Below, piece by piece: positions 21,346 to 33,446 of a stretch of DNA of 64,000 nt (positions are counted from its first letter, which is position 1; every line of letters begins with the position of its first letter). Both the position numbers and the translations under genes were made by a program. A model generated the notes under the pieces. It saw only the letters and a program-made list of their open reading frames with translations. It was not told the DNA's origin and did no database searches. The stretch is from Sporodiniella umbellata (taxonomy: Eukaryota; Mucoromycota; Mucoromycetes; Mucorales; Rhizopodaceae): contig JAIXMR010000040.1 of assembly GCA_025677835.1 (NCBI GenBank), positions 62,001 through 126,000 of the forward strand. Reading direction: 5' to 3'.

Positions 21346-22961
21346 ATGAAAAAGACTATCCAAGGTACTCCTTGTGCTAGAATTGAACCCAGTCAGAACC
21401 CAAAAGGTCATCTGAAACTTTTATATGAGAATAACAAGTGTCTTGTGAGTCAAACAGTCTCTTCTCCTATTCTATGTACACATGCCATTCCTCTTTCTAT
21501 TTCCATTCCAGACTTTTTGGCTTTCATCACACCTGTCGAATCTTATGTGACGCATTACCAAACACTGAGGTACACCTGTTTTTTTTTTTTTTTTTTTTTT
21601 TTTGTTTTGGTAACCTTCAATCAAAGGGAAGAGACAGAGGATACCTACATGGTGCTGTTGCACTTTAAAGAAAGCCAGGCAGCCGACATTTACTATAGAC
21701 AATATCATCACAGACCTTTTAGTTCTCTCGAAGTATATATATATACAGATATATATATATAAAGCGCGTGAAAAGCTCAAGGGCTCATTTTTCTTTTCCA
21801 GCCTGAGCTATGTCAGATTGTCTATATCCAATCGATAGAAATCGATCCCAGTCAGCCCTTGTTTAGTTTGGCCCATGCCGAAGAAACCTGTTCGGTCTGT
21901 TTAGAACCTTTAGACGAAAGTAAATCGGGAGTATTGACCATCTTTTGTCAGCATGCCTTTCATTGTCATTGTCTATTGAAATGGCGTGATGGGAGTTGTC
22001 CGGTCTGTCGTTATTCTCAAAACAAACCTCGACTGGAGCCAAAAGAGCGAGTGAGGGAAGAGAGAGCAGAAGAAAACGAATGCAGTCAATGCCGAGTGAC
22101 TGAGAACCTGTGGATCTGTTTGATCTGCGGTCATGTTGGCTGTGGCCGATACCATCAAGCGCACGCCTATGAGCATTTTAAGGCAACCGATCATGTCTAC
22201 GCTCTCGAGATCCGATCCGAACGTGTATGGGATTATGCAAGCGATGGCTTTGTTCATCGTCTGGTACAAAACATGGCTGACGGCAAGTTGGTCGAATTGC
22301 CTGCTCAGGATCAAGTAAACATCAGACTACGTTAACCTTCTGTATTAATCTGAAAAAAAAAAAAAAAAAAAAAAAGGAGCCCAAGCCAGAGACTGTCGCA
22401 CTCGATTACAGCTGCCTGTTGACCACTCAGCTAGACTCTCAGCGTATGGACTATGAAGATCAAATCGATCGTCTCTCGGCTCGAATAGCCCATCTTGTTC
22501 ATCGCCTCAAACAGATCGAGACCCAACACAAGGCACTTTTGAAAGAAAACGAAGGCACCGACCGAGCCATCAAAATCAAAGACGCACAACTTTCAAAACA
22601 CACCCTCGACAAAAAACGTGCCCAGCTCCTTCATACGCTGGCCCTCTCACAGTGGGAAGACCTCAAAGACTTGTATCTGAAAGAAAAAGAGGCAAGTGGC
22701 ATCACTGCGTCTATCATCTCAAACCCATCCATTCAATAGATCGCTCAAAGCCTCCTACAAACCAACCAACACTTGTCAAACTCTGCTCAACTGGCTGATC
22801 AAACCATCTCTGATCTTAACGATCAACTACGTGACCTACGCTTCTTTTTAGACGCCAGACGAAAGGTTCAAACAGATCCCTCTTTGGAAGGCGGCACCGT
22901 TCAAACTCGCCCTTCTGCCACTCGTCGAAAGAAAGGCAAACGAAAATCAGATCAAGCATAA
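21346..22961 (+). CDS. BRAP2/IMP-type E3 ubiquitin ligase (RING + UBP zinc finger + coiled coil)
   Basis: Five exons: 21346-21569, 21627-21732, 21802-22314, 22377-22691, 22740-22961; 459 aa. Order of domains: BRAP2 N-domain (KGHLKLLY, IPDFLAFITPVESYVTHYQT, DTYMVLLHFKESQAADIYY), RING finger (CSVCLEPLDES...FCQHAFHCHCLLKW...CPVCRY), UBP zinc finger (CSQCRVTENLWICLICGHVG, CGRYHQAHAYEHF), then a C-terminal coiled coil ending in a basic tail (RRKKGKRKS). Human BRAP2 modulates Ras/MAPK signalling; the fungal role is unknown. The last intron is GC-AG (GCAAGT at 22692). The start is uncertain: the ATG directly follows a pyrimidine-rich CCCCCCTAG that looks like an acceptor, so an upstream coding exon is possible. 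Confidence 0.88.
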
Positions 22962-23138
22962 AACCATTGGCGCTGGATTTTCTTTTCTTTTTTTTTTTTT
23001 TTTTAGGGAGGAGATACAGTCGATGGCTTGACCACTACCACGACTATTTTTCTTTTTTTTTTTTTTTTTTCTTTTCTTTTCTTTTCTTTTCTCCCCCCCC
23101 CTTTTTTTTTTTTTTTTTTTGAAAATAAAATAACAAAC

Positions 23139-23845
23139 ATGTCTGTCACTTTGGATCTCACTTTGGCTCTTCCTATACTTGAATCTGTTCTTGCTGAAAA
23201 CAAGTTCATTGCCTCGTAAGTTTCCTATTTTTTTTTTTTTATTTATTTATTTATTTTTTGGGGTGGCTTACATTTTTTTCTAGCAATGACAAGGCCACCG
23301 ATGCCGATGCTGCTGTTGCCAAGGCTTTGGGTTTTGCCCCTGCTGCTGAATTCGCCAACATCAACAAGTGGTTTACCCAAATCAAGTAAAGTATTCTTGA
23401 TAATCCAAAAAAAAAACAAAACTGACAGTGTATTGACAGGCCTACCGAAGCTGCTGAAGAAGAAGAAGACATTGATCTTTTCGGTTCTGATGAAGAAGAA
23501 GATGCTGAAGCCGAAAGAATCAAGGCTCAACGTGTTGCTGAATACAATGCTAGAAAGGCCAACAAGCCCAAGACCATTGCCAAGACTACCATCACCCTTG
23601 AAATCAAGCCTTGGGATGATGAGACTGATATGGATGCTTTGACTGCTGCTGTCCGTGCCATTGCCATGGATGGTCTCTTGTGGGGTGGTTCTCAATTCGT
23701 ACCTATCGGTTACGGTATCAGAAAGCTTCAAATCAACTGTGTTGTTGAAGACGATAAGGTCTTGTTGGATGACTTGACCGAACAAATCACTGATTTGGAA
23801 GACTTTGTTCAATCCGTTGATATCGCTGCTATGCAAAAGATCTAA
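23139..23845 (+). CDS. EFB1: Translation elongation factor 1-beta (eEF1B alpha subunit)
   Basis: Three exons: 23139-23215, 23284-23385, 23440-23845; 194 aa. It is the guanine-nucleotide exchange factor that recharges eEF1A with GTP. The N-terminal GST-like helix region is short ([26 protein letters not shown]), followed by the acidic linker [39 protein letters not shown] and the catalytic domain: [70 protein letters not shown]. Codon usage is strongly biased toward GCC/GCT, AAG and ATC, as in highly expressed genes. Upstream are pyrimidine runs (23058-23118). Confidence 0.97.
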
Positions 23846-23981
23846 GTAGACTCTCCCCTTCCCCCCCCCCCCCCTCACCTCCCCTAACACCTCTCTAGTG
23901 TCTTGCGTTGTTATTTTCTCGCTCCACCTTGTATAAACACATATTTTTTTACGGAGTTCTATTTTTGTATTTTTTGTATTT

Positions 23982-24013
<32 letters not shown>

Positions 24014-24033
24014 GTATGTGTTGATTTCAAACC

Positions 24034-24915
24034 ATGCAACCAACCCTAGTTCATTCCAAACGACAATTAAGAAAACACATTGCTTCTGTTCTTCAAAGAC
24101 TATCCCCAGCAGAAACACTGAATCAATGTAAGTCAGAGTAGGGGGACAGCAGCACACTTTTAAAAAAATTAGCCCAACAGGTGTTTGAGAGACTACAGAC
24201 TTTAGAAGGATTTCAAAATGCAAAAAATATCAGTATTTATGTCAGTATGCCCACCGGTGAAATTGTAACAACCGAGATGATTCGTTATCTGTTACGTCTG
24301 AGTAAGATAGAATAGCTATAGACGATCCTAGGTACTGAAAGAAGCTTTAGACAAAAACTGTTTTATACCTCGTTGTAGTCCACAGGGAATGGAAATGGTC
24401 AAAATTCATAGTCTTCAGGATTTTGAATCTTTACCTCTCAATCGATGGAATATACCTGAGCCTCCGAAAGAACAGAGGAGAGAGAATGGTTTTTATTATT
24501 ATGATTATTATTGTTACCAACACAGTGAGTGGTTAACATAGTTTTGATTAGCTTTAGAAACATCCGGTCTTGAGCTCGTGTTGGTACCTGGAGTGGCCTT
24601 TGATGCAGAAAGAAACAGAATAGGCCACGGAAAAGGGCAAGTCCTATCGCTTGCTTTTACATTGTTCTTATTGTTTGACTTTTTAGCTATTATGATCGTT
24701 ATCTAACCCAGTGTGATCAATGGGCCCAACAAAACCACACAACACCCCCAAACACAAGTAAGTCTCTCCATCAAACGCTCCTTCACTAAACCATCTTTGA
24801 CCTAGTTGCTTTGGCCCTAGACCAGCAAATCGTAGAGGTTGGCAGGATTCCTTTAGAAGAAACAGACAGGGCACTCGACATGGTTCTGTCTCCGTCTTAT
24901 TTATTTTCAAAATAG
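24034..24915 (+). CDS. MTHFS: 5-formyltetrahydrofolate cyclo-ligase
   Basis: Six exons: 24034-24127, 24173-24301, 24342-24488, 24552-24636, 24687-24757, 24806-24915; 211 aa. It converts 5-formyl-THF to 5,10-methenyl-THF with ATP. Motifs: SKRQLRKHI, SIYVSMPTGEIVTTEMIRYL, CFIPRCSPQGMEMVKIHS, RWNIPEPP, GLELVLVPGVAFDAERNRIG, HGKGYYDRYL and ALALDQQIV. Two splice details are unsettled: the acceptor of exon 3 (24342 restores phase; an AG at 24331 does not) and the weak donor GTTTTT at 24489, because the better GTGAGT downstream would leave a 27-nt intron. The fourth intron is GC-AG (GCAAGT at 24637) and splits the GKG codon of the ATP-binding loop. Confidence 0.9.
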
Positions 24916-24916
24916 C

Positions 24917-24960
<44 letters not shown>

Positions 24961-24962
24961 TT
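24916..24962. repeat. (AT)n(GT)n microsatellite between convergent genes
   Basis: The run begins three bases after the MTHFS stop and ends about 14 bp before the Sec24 stop region, filling almost the whole 60-bp gap between two convergent genes. It must be within both 3' UTRs. Confidence 0.85.
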
Positions 24963-24975
24963 TTTATTGCATAGA

Positions 24976-26924
24976 TTAAAAGGAAGTGGCATTGACTTTG
25001 TCCTTGATGTGTTGCAAGAACTGTTGATAACTCATGATATTATCCGTACGGTCTTCGATCAAATGTCCCAGGAACCAAAGTCGGAGGTAGGGATCTCCGT
25101 CTTCTTTCACCAGATAGAGTGTCGGGTAGTAGTTGCCACGACGCATTTCTCTCACTTTTCCAATCAACCGATTGACCTTCTTATTCAGTGGGGTGTCCAG
25201 TACGGGCAGAGTGATTTTGCCACCCTTGAGCCCTTCGTAAGATTGCGTGCCAAACAGATCCGTACAGAGCTGAGGCACCACACCACGACCTACCCAAAGA
25301 TACATGTTCTGTCCGTTCTCTAAAAGATAACAACCATGCACTTCCAAGTTTTCGGTCGTCAGGTTCATCGCAGGAGGGAACACCACACCATGCTCGGTGA
25401 ATTCTCCTGCTTCCGCTGGCATAGTGTGTAAAGAGTAAAGGTTAGCATAAAGATAAGGAATCAACAGTTGGTTGGGCATCGTCGTCAACAGGTTCATCGC
25501 ATTCGATCGCATATCCGAAGGTACCTGAGAACTTTGGCGAAGACCGTCATGTTTGATTAAACCGAGCGCAAGCAAAGGTAACAGCTTGAGATTGTCAGGC
25601 GATGTCAACTGAGGTGTAGAGCCCTGGGCTGATCCCAGAATGTGCGTTTTGTAAACACCTAAAATATCCACCACCTTATTTACCACAGCGTCACGGGCAT
25701 CGTCTAGCTTGGACGTCACCCCGCGTTCCACAGCTAACAGAATACGTTGAGTACACACCGGCAGTCTTGTTTTCGACCTTACCTTTCACACTAAGATAGG
25801 AGATAATCGCTTGTGGGTTGGCACTGGAAAACATCTCGTTCAGAGACTTGCTCACCGGTAAGCAGGTGGTCACCACGCGAATACGTCTTTCGCCATTCCA
25901 TGCAGTATGGAGTAGCGCCGTTTGGAAACAGACCGTGGGCACCTTCAGATCATCCTCCATCGCTACTTCCACAACATACTTTTGATCGCGAGGAACATTA
26001 GGAAGCGCCAAAAGATCCGAGGACCGGATAAAAAAGTTGCCATGAAACGCACTCATTCTCAAACCACGAGAAGCACGGATGCGAATGACGGCTTCCAGAC
26101 CAATCTCTTCAGCCAAGAGCTCCGAAAATTCATGGGCAAATTTGATGGCATCTTCTGTTCTACTAGCATTGAATCCAGGGTAATAATAGGTTTGTCCACC
26201 CGTGTAGTGAGGTATACAACTAAGCGTAGCCACATCTGAATATTGCCCGCCGAAAATGATCATGTCGCAAGCAATCTGTGAGCGAGAGCAATCTACAGCA
26301 AACGACTTGTAAAAAGGTGCCGCCGCATTAAGAAGTGTGGATTCTTTGGACGTGCCAAGTAACTTGACGTCCTCACGAGGCTTGAGTGCGCCAACGCCAG
26401 TGTTGGGTAAAGTGGATTGTAGACAGATAATCTTACCACCTGAAGAGGACTGGAGAAAAAAAAAAAAAACAAAAAAAAAAGAGGTGAGTGTCACTCAACA
26501 TGTTCGTTTGCTTACGTTATGTCAAGCCTTACCAATAATTTGAATGCTGCTTGAAGACCAGCTCCCAAAGCGCTGTTCACATTGACAGAGTCTTTAAACA
26601 TACTAGGAAGTCTTCCCAGCAAGTTCACTATAGCTTCAACTGAGTCTTTCAGGTTGGCCAACAAATCAGTAGGCGAAGGCAAGTAAACATCTTCTAAATC
26701 GGATACAACCAACATCTGTGGCTCTTTCACGTTAGGGCTCAGTTTATAAAATTGAAGCGATGAATCAACAGTGATAACGGCAACTCGCGTACGGTTTTCG
26801 TAGTCGGGTAAATGTTCAAGGGAATTAAGAATAGTACGAGCAGCAGTGGCCAACATACCGGATTGGATGGCAGAGTAAGAAACATCAATCACAAACACAT
26901 AGGCAGGTGCTTGAGGCGGGCGAA

Positions 26925-26957
<33 letters not shown>

Positions 26958-28372
26958 GATTGTCAGTTGCTTTGTCTTTCTTTGTTTTCTTTTATACCAT
27001 ATATTCAGTGGGAGCAACAAACTCTACACATCCATAATTTAACTCTGGTCTCTTCCAGCGATCCGTGGGTTGTTGAGTAAGGCTGTCATAGTCAAACGCA
27101 GCAGGAACGTCGTTCAACAAGAAGCACATATTACACTTCCAACGTTGTCCACCTTCCACAAATGTCACAAAAGGATTAATGTATGTTCTACAACGTCGAC
27201 ATCTTGCAATCACACCATCTCTGACAACGGGAACTTTATCCTAAAAAGTGGTTTTAATACCCAAACATGCTTCTATACTGTAACCTTTACATCTCCCTCT
27301 TTCAAAGTTCTATAGGGCGATAATACTAAAGCAAAGGGCAAGCGTGATTTTTTGAGAAGTGATTCCGTTGAAGGAATGGCGTTGATAGTACAACATTGAT
27401 AGGAATGATCAGCATTGACATGAGGTGAATCAGTAACTGAAATCTAAAAAAAAGTTCCAAAAGAGCAAGTTGAGATGCAGGTTGTTTTTTTTTTTTTTTT
27501 TTTTTTTAAACAAAAAAAAAAAAAAATACACTGTACAGACTTGCTGTGCAACTTACGTTGGGTGGTAAATGAGCTAAAGGTCCTGTCTTTTCGATTTCGG
27601 TAATCTGTGGACGAGCTCCCAATAGAGGAACAGCTGGAAGAATCTAAGTTGTGTTTCCCGTTATTTATACGTGTAAATAGAACGTGTGATAAAACAAACT
27701 CACTTGGGCTTGCTCCATGTTCATATTTCCAAATTGAGATGTCATCTGACTCACAGGATTCTGACCATACGCGTTATATCCAGCATTAGGTTGTTGCGCA
27801 TATGGCTGCTGAGCTGTGTGTTGTTGTTGCATTGAAGGCTGTTGAGGGTGAGCATAAGGAGCAGGAGCGCCCATGGGTGAAATGAACTGAGACTGTGTGT
27901 TGGGTGTACCAGCAGAGACATAGGGTTGTTGCTGTTGCTGAGAATAGCCAGGTGAGCTTGGCACATCACCAGAGTAGGCTTTGGTAATTTGCTCGGGGTA
28001 CATTCTCTTTTTTTTGTGATGTTCAGCATGTTGCACTGGAGGAGATGAAACAGGCTGCTGCTGGGGAGTTACTGGAGACATAGCAGGACTGCCAATCACA
28101 GCTGGCCGAGCGTTGGGTGACATGAGTGGAGATTGACCTATAGGCCTCATCGAAGGCTGTTGATGTTGGGGATTCAATCCAGGACGCGGGTTCATTGGGA
28201 GTCCTGGATGACCGACAACGTTAGGAGATGACATTCCAGGCCGAGGAGCTGGAGGACGGTAGCCAGATGGGACGCCTGGAGGAAGAGGAGGGCGCTGGCC
28301 CACAGGACGAACAGGATGTTGGTTAGGATTAGGAGGCCTTTGCAAAGGCTGCGATGCAGGTGATGGTTGCAT
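24976..28372 (-). CDS. SEC24: COPII coat cargo-binding subunit Sec24
   Basis: Seven exons: 28372-27704, 27643-27557, 27443-27291, 27240-26998, 26925-26533, 26449-25783, 25733-24976; 989 aa, all in phase. Sec24 pairs with Sec23 and selects cargo for ER-to-Golgi vesicles. The N-terminal 220 residues are Pro/Gln-rich and disordered, as usual. Then come the zinc finger ([23 protein letters not shown]), the vWA-like trunk ([29 protein letters not shown]), the beta-sandwich and helical parts ([11 protein letters not shown] lacking, but [17 protein letters not shown] clear), and the gelsolin domain ([34 protein letters not shown]). The intron before exon 5 carries long A and T runs beside the acceptor. 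Confidence 0.97.
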
Positions 28373-29800
28373 TAAATACAAAGAGAAAGAGCCGCAAGCT
28401 TTCCCTTTTGAACACGTACTTTTTTTCTTCAAATTTTGCACCAATCAATTTTTTTAATGTGGAAGTTTGTGTCTGCTTTCCAAATTTAATGACAAAAGAT
28501 CTCATGAAAATCTGACGATGGTCCCTTTTCCGTAGATAGATTGCTAGCAAAAGAAAGCAATCTACGCTTACTACTATCAAAGGTCTTAAATCAAGGCTCA
28601 TTGGTATACTGCAACTCTTTTTTTAAAGCCTACACCATTCCCTGATCAGGTTGTTTTGAATACAGCTGAAAGACTTTTTCTTTTTTCAAATACAGCGCGC
28701 ATCAGTTTTGCATCATTCATTCTTTGTTGTTCGCAGTGCAGCCTTTGACGACTCCTTTTGTCTTTCCTCAAAATAATAGTAATAAAAGACAATGAAATCC
28801 AACAAGCTTTTCTTTAGAAACCCTTTAGAAACGCCCTGGGTAATAAGCCCCAATCAAATAAGCCTTTGAATAGAACGGTAAAGTGAGGACACATTTAACA
28901 GGTTTTGATTTTAAAAACCAAATAGATAACAGTATCTTTTGTTGCAGCATTTTTTCTTTTATAAATACAAATCAAAAGCAAATGCACTATCAACTGTATC
29001 AAAAGCAGGTACTTTATAATGGATGTTCTTGTTTGTAAAAAGTGAATTTTTTAAGGGCTTATTGCTCTTTGGCTGATAAAACTCAATTTTGTGACACTGG
29101 AAAAAAGAGAAGAAAAAGAAAAATGGCAGGAAAATGTTCTTTTTCACTTTTTTCAAATGGTAATCGCTGTCTTTTTCAAATGACATAACTGATGGACTAA
29201 AGATCTATATATTTCTTCTTCTTTTTTTTTTTTTTTTTTTTTACCAATAAAGGGGAACTGTTGCGGTACACAAAGAAAGCAAGCTGACGAAGGACACCAG
29301 CTCCATCCAATAAACCACAATAGCTCTGGAGGACCTTTAGGGGGCTCTAATTCAACCGAGTTGAGTACAAAAGAAGCCATGTTAAATGCAGCAGAAAAAA
29401 GAAAGTTAGACGTAATAATCCATTGTTCTTTTTTTTTTTTTTTTTTTTTGTGACTTTTTGTAACATAAAATAGGCTGAAAGACGAGGTATCAAGAAAGGA
29501 GGCAAACTGAGCAAACAGCTGTCAGGGTAAACGCTGTTTTTACTAAATAATAAAAAAAAAAAAAAAAAACCCCCCAAAAAAAACAGGATGGATAAGAGAA
29601 AGGTAAGGATACCCGTTCTCGCAGCATACAATTTTGTTAACGCCTATTCTAAAAGTGAGAATCAATAAACAAGGTGGAAATCCATTGTGTACCTTTTTTC
29701 AAGCGTACAAATCGGAAATAAATAATTTTTCAATTAGCGGAAAACCACTCATACTATAAAGAGTTTTTTCTTTCTTTCCTTTTCTTCTACATTTCTTCTA
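28373..29800. other. Divergent spacer, Sec24 / GNAT gene, 1.4 kb
   Basis: AT-rich with T tracts (29223-29242, 29430-29449) and an A tract (29551-29569). Open frames here are low-complexity. I see no gene or structured RNA. Confidence 0.6.
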
Positions 29801-30728
29801 ATGACGTCCACAGACAAACTTCACGTTAACGAAAAGCACAAACACAGAGTCAGTCGAAGATTAACAGTGGATATACAAGACCCGTATATCAGTATTCGAC
29901 CTGTCATTAAAAGTACACAATTCGATTATCTCGGAATTTGTATTCATACAGAAAATCTTTTTTTTTTTTTTTTTTTATATATATAGAGGCTGATAAAGAA
30001 GCTGCCACTACTCTATGTGAGTCCTATGCAAACAATCAGTTCCTTGATTGGATGACCGGCTCTATTAAAGATGAACAGAAACGAATGAGTGCATATCGAG
30101 ATATCTTCAAAGTTCTCATTCGTGCTGCTGTCAGTAAAAGTAGAGAGTGTGCCGTTCAGCTGAGTGGTTGTCATGGAGTGATGCTCTGGACAAGCAGTGA
30201 ATCTGACGTATTGTCAGTTGGAAACGTTTTTGGGAAAAGGAAGCTTTGGAGCTGGCTTGGCGGCTTAGGTACCTGGGTATGTCCTTTTGGGTTTATAAGA
30301 ATTGGTTAATAACTACTGGACGCTTCTAGAGAACCACCCTAGTTCACCACAGACAGCTGATGAAAACCAAAAAGCAAATTATGGAAGGAAAACCACATAT
30401 TTCCATCAACTATATTGGTGTTTTACCATCGCAGAGAGGAAAACATGTGGGAACCAACCTGTTAAAGTATGCGATTAAAAAAGCGGATGAAGTTCAGTTG
30501 CCAATGTTTGCTGAGGTTTGGGATCAACAGACTGTTCACTGGTTTGAAAAATTTGGGTTTGAGCTTCAAGCAAGTAAGGATTTAGACGAAAAAGTAGATG
30601 TGACATCATACTATGTTGTCCGCGAACCCAAGCCTAGTGTAGCATCCCCATCTCCTCTATCGCAAAACACACAGACACTCAATCTTCAGCCTCCTCGAGA
30701 AGACACAATTCCTAGCCCTGATAACTAA
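29801..30728 (+). CDS. GNAT-family N-acetyltransferase
   Basis: Three exons: 29801-29912, 29987-30276, 30330-30728; 266 aa. The join ISIRPVIK|KADKEAATTLCESYANNQFL restores a typical GNAT start; reading on to the later GT at 29935 would create a stop. The acetyl-CoA site is in NYIGVLPSQRGKHVGTNLLKYA, with the R/Q-x-x-G-x-G/A-like RGKHVG loop following beta4, then the beta5 strand PMFAEVWDQ and WFEKFGFELQ. The substrate cannot be predicted; related fungal proteins are annotated only as acetyltransferases. The C-terminus is Pro/Ser-rich. The first intron ends in a T tract and an AT run. Confidence 0.82.
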
Positions 30729-31995
30729 AAATAATCATAAAGACACTTTAATTCAACTTTACTTTTCTCATTCTAGATCTTTTGTTATACGTCGCCCAAT
30801 TACTTTTTTTTCTATAAAATCTGCTTACTTTATTTGAACATATTAAAGACATTGTTCGAAACACGTTGCCTGAGTAACAATCCATAGGATCGAGATATCA
30901 ATGACGGATAGAGTTTTAGATGTCATCGGTTTAAAAGTCCTATATTTTTTTTTTTTTTTTTTTTTTTTAGCTCAGGGCAATCTGGTATTCGTCTTGCAAT
31001 AAACCCCCTTAGCCTATATGAGTCTGGAAAAGTCAAACTAGCGATGTATAGCTACGTTGTCTCGTCTAAAGCTGACTTTTTTTTTTTTTTTTTTTTTTTT
31101 TTTCAGAATTGACTGCAAGGCAAATCAATTTTCCCCGCCTTTTTTGTTATGTAATCACCAAATTCAGGGTCAGAAAAGCATGCTCTCTCGAAGCGCGAGT
31201 TTTAAAGAACAGCACTAAGGTCTTATCACAAGTCGATTTTCAAGATTAGAACGGCTTTTATTAAAGAATGAAACCAAAATCACTTTCCCCCCCCCCCTAT
31301 TTTTGTTTCAAACCACTTTTTTTCTTCGGACAAAGAACTTTTTTTTTTAAAAAAAAAAACAGCACCATTTGAAAAGAAGCGATCCCACATCTGGTAGGTA
31401 TCAAGCGCGATACGTAACACGAGAAAAAAAAGCGCTTGGCATTCTCAAAGTAGAATGATTGCTTCTTGTTTGTTCGTAGCTGCTATCAGCCTATGGTTCA
31501 GATTAACTTTTGAATCGGACACGCTTCTCTATTGTGTGCTCAATAGCTTTGGTTTTTGCTCTTTATTTTTACAGAATATACAAAGCAAAGTATAAAATAT
31601 TGTAATGCCGTCATCTGTGTAGAACTGTTTTTCGATAGCTATCTACGGCATTTGAAAGAATGTACTCAAAAGCCTCAAAACACACTAAGGTTGGCGTAAG
31701 TGTATTATGCAAACCGCCTTGTAAGCTGTTTTTTTTTTTTTTTTTTTTTTAAAGAAAAGCTCTAAACGACAAAAAAGTAACAGCTTGAGTTTTCCACCGT
31801 AGCTCGAGTATATGTCTTTTAATTCAATGTGTAATCCTCCTTTTTTTTTTTTTTTTTTTTTTTTTGGAGTATGAAGGTTCACATCTCAGAAAGTGCGATA
31901 TCAAAAGTCTTAAAAAAGCAGTTTATTTACAGCTTTTAACTTTCGCTGATAGTAAACACCTAGTGAATGAATAAAAACATACATGCATATTCGCT
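30729..31995. other. Convergent spacer, 1.3 kb
   Basis: Between the GNAT and Ddi1 stops. Has T tracts (30942-30968, 31078-31103, 31730-31750, 31840-31865) and a C run (31288-31297). No coding potential or RNA recognised. Confidence 0.6.
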
Positions 31996-33446
31996 TTAGA
32001 ATAATAGGCTTGCTGCAAGGTCAGGATTTCCTCCAGCCATCTCAAGTGCTTGAACGGCTTCTTGGCGGCTGACGCCCATATCGGTTAAAAGCTTGATATC
32101 CTTTTCAGCAAATTTACTCTGAGTGTTTACAGTCGGTGGAGCAACTGTAGTACCACTGGATGAGCTTCCAGCAGCTTCTGCAGCTTGAGGAATGACTACC
32201 TTGGTATCAGGCAAAGGAAGATCGCCGTCATCGCTACCATGAACCTTTACAATCCAAATAAGTATACTTTTTCTTTTCTGTTTTTTTCAAGTTCTTTACC
32301 TCCATCCGACGCTGCTTTTCTGGGAGTTCGTGTTCTGCTAAAAACGGGATATCACAGTCGTCGAATGTCAGTGCGTTTTTACGAAGGTCAATGGATGCCC
32401 TATGTTTTTTGAGCATATCAAGACCGAACAATAGTTCGGATCCCTTTCCTTCTACTACGATAAAAGAGCATGTCAAGAAAAAGTTCTTTGAAAGCCTCAT
32501 TTGGGCACTGTGAATGCGTCCCAGAATTTTGGCAGTTCCTACGCCTTTTGCAACACCACTGAATCGTGTGTCTAATAAGCGCATCAACCCACATGCTTCG
32601 GCTGTTTCGGGACTAACTAAAAAAAGAAAACAAGTTGAGACTCTGGAGTCAAAGATAGACTATATTCTACTTACTCACAGTGCTTTGAGCTCCTGAATCA
32701 ACTAAAGCAACCAAGTTTTTGTTGTTGATTTCTACGTTAATATAGAGACGCGTCACTCTCGTAAATGACTCAGGATTGTACTCCATAGCAGCCTCTAAAT
32801 TAGCAGCAATGTTCTCTTGTCGAATAGCATCTTCAATCCGTTTTTGAGCTTCAACATCAAAAGGATCGTTATTGAGCGCCGCCAGTTGCGCTTTTTGAGC
32901 TTCAGCAGTACGCCGAGAGTGTTCGATTCTTTCTACCATGGACGAGAATTTTGCAGGATCATTACGTGCCGCTTGTGCTAATTCTGGATTCGTCTAAACA
33001 GCAATTAGAAAAAAAAAAATAGAGTCTTGCGCTGGTGGTAATCTTACTCTCTCTAATTGCTGTAAAAGGCGAGGATCCATCAAAACGTGTTGACGCATGG
33101 CATCAAAATCTGGATGACTATCTTAGTGTTAACACTAGCACTTGAATTTAGGCAATTTACTTTGAAGATGTTCCCAACTGCTGTACGCTTTGCATGTGCA
33201 CAATCTCGTTGTCCCCTACTTGGTATTCTTCTAAGGTTTTTTTGGGCTCTGAAAGCTCTTTTCCTTGATAAGTCAGTTTTTGAGCCGCAGGCGAAACTCC
33301 TGACTAACATAAAGCAATGAGACCTGTGTTTAACTTTATCGTCTTACTTCAGCTTCTAGTAATGCTTTAAAGTCCTCAATGGCCATTTGGCTATCAATCT
33401 CTAGATTGTATAATTCATCACCGTCAGTTGTAACAGTTACAAGCAT
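31996..33446 (-). CDS. DDI1: Ddi1: ubiquitin-like / retroviral-type aspartic protease / UBA proteasome shuttle
   Basis: Six exons: 33446-33348, 33303-33161, 33117-33048, 32993-32675, 32616-32300, 32244-31996; 398 aa. N-terminal ubiquitin-like domain (MLVTVTTDGDELYNLEIDS, LTYQGKELSEPKKTLEEY). Then a helical NPELAQAARNDPAKF segment. The retropepsin-like domain has the catalytic aspartate in NKNLVALVDSGAQSTVISPE, followed by GVAKGVGTAKILGRIH and LLFGLDMLKKHRASIDL. A C-terminal UBA domain is DIKLLTDMGVSRQEAVQALE...NPDLAASLLF. It cleaves or delivers heavily ubiquitinated proteins to the proteasome. The catalytic DSGA and the full Ubl-RVP-UBA order are intact. The DSG motif sits just before an exon junction. 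Confidence 0.97.

Noticed and set aside
21355..21400. tRNA-like T-arm (GGGTTCAATTC on minus)
   Set aside because: Lies in the first coding exon of the BRAP2-like gene, and no acceptor, D or anticodon stems can be formed.
24489..24551. GTGAGT donor at 24525 for the MTHFS intron
   Set aside because: It would leave a 27-nt intron, shorter than any other here, and insert a Tyr-rich stretch into a conserved protein.
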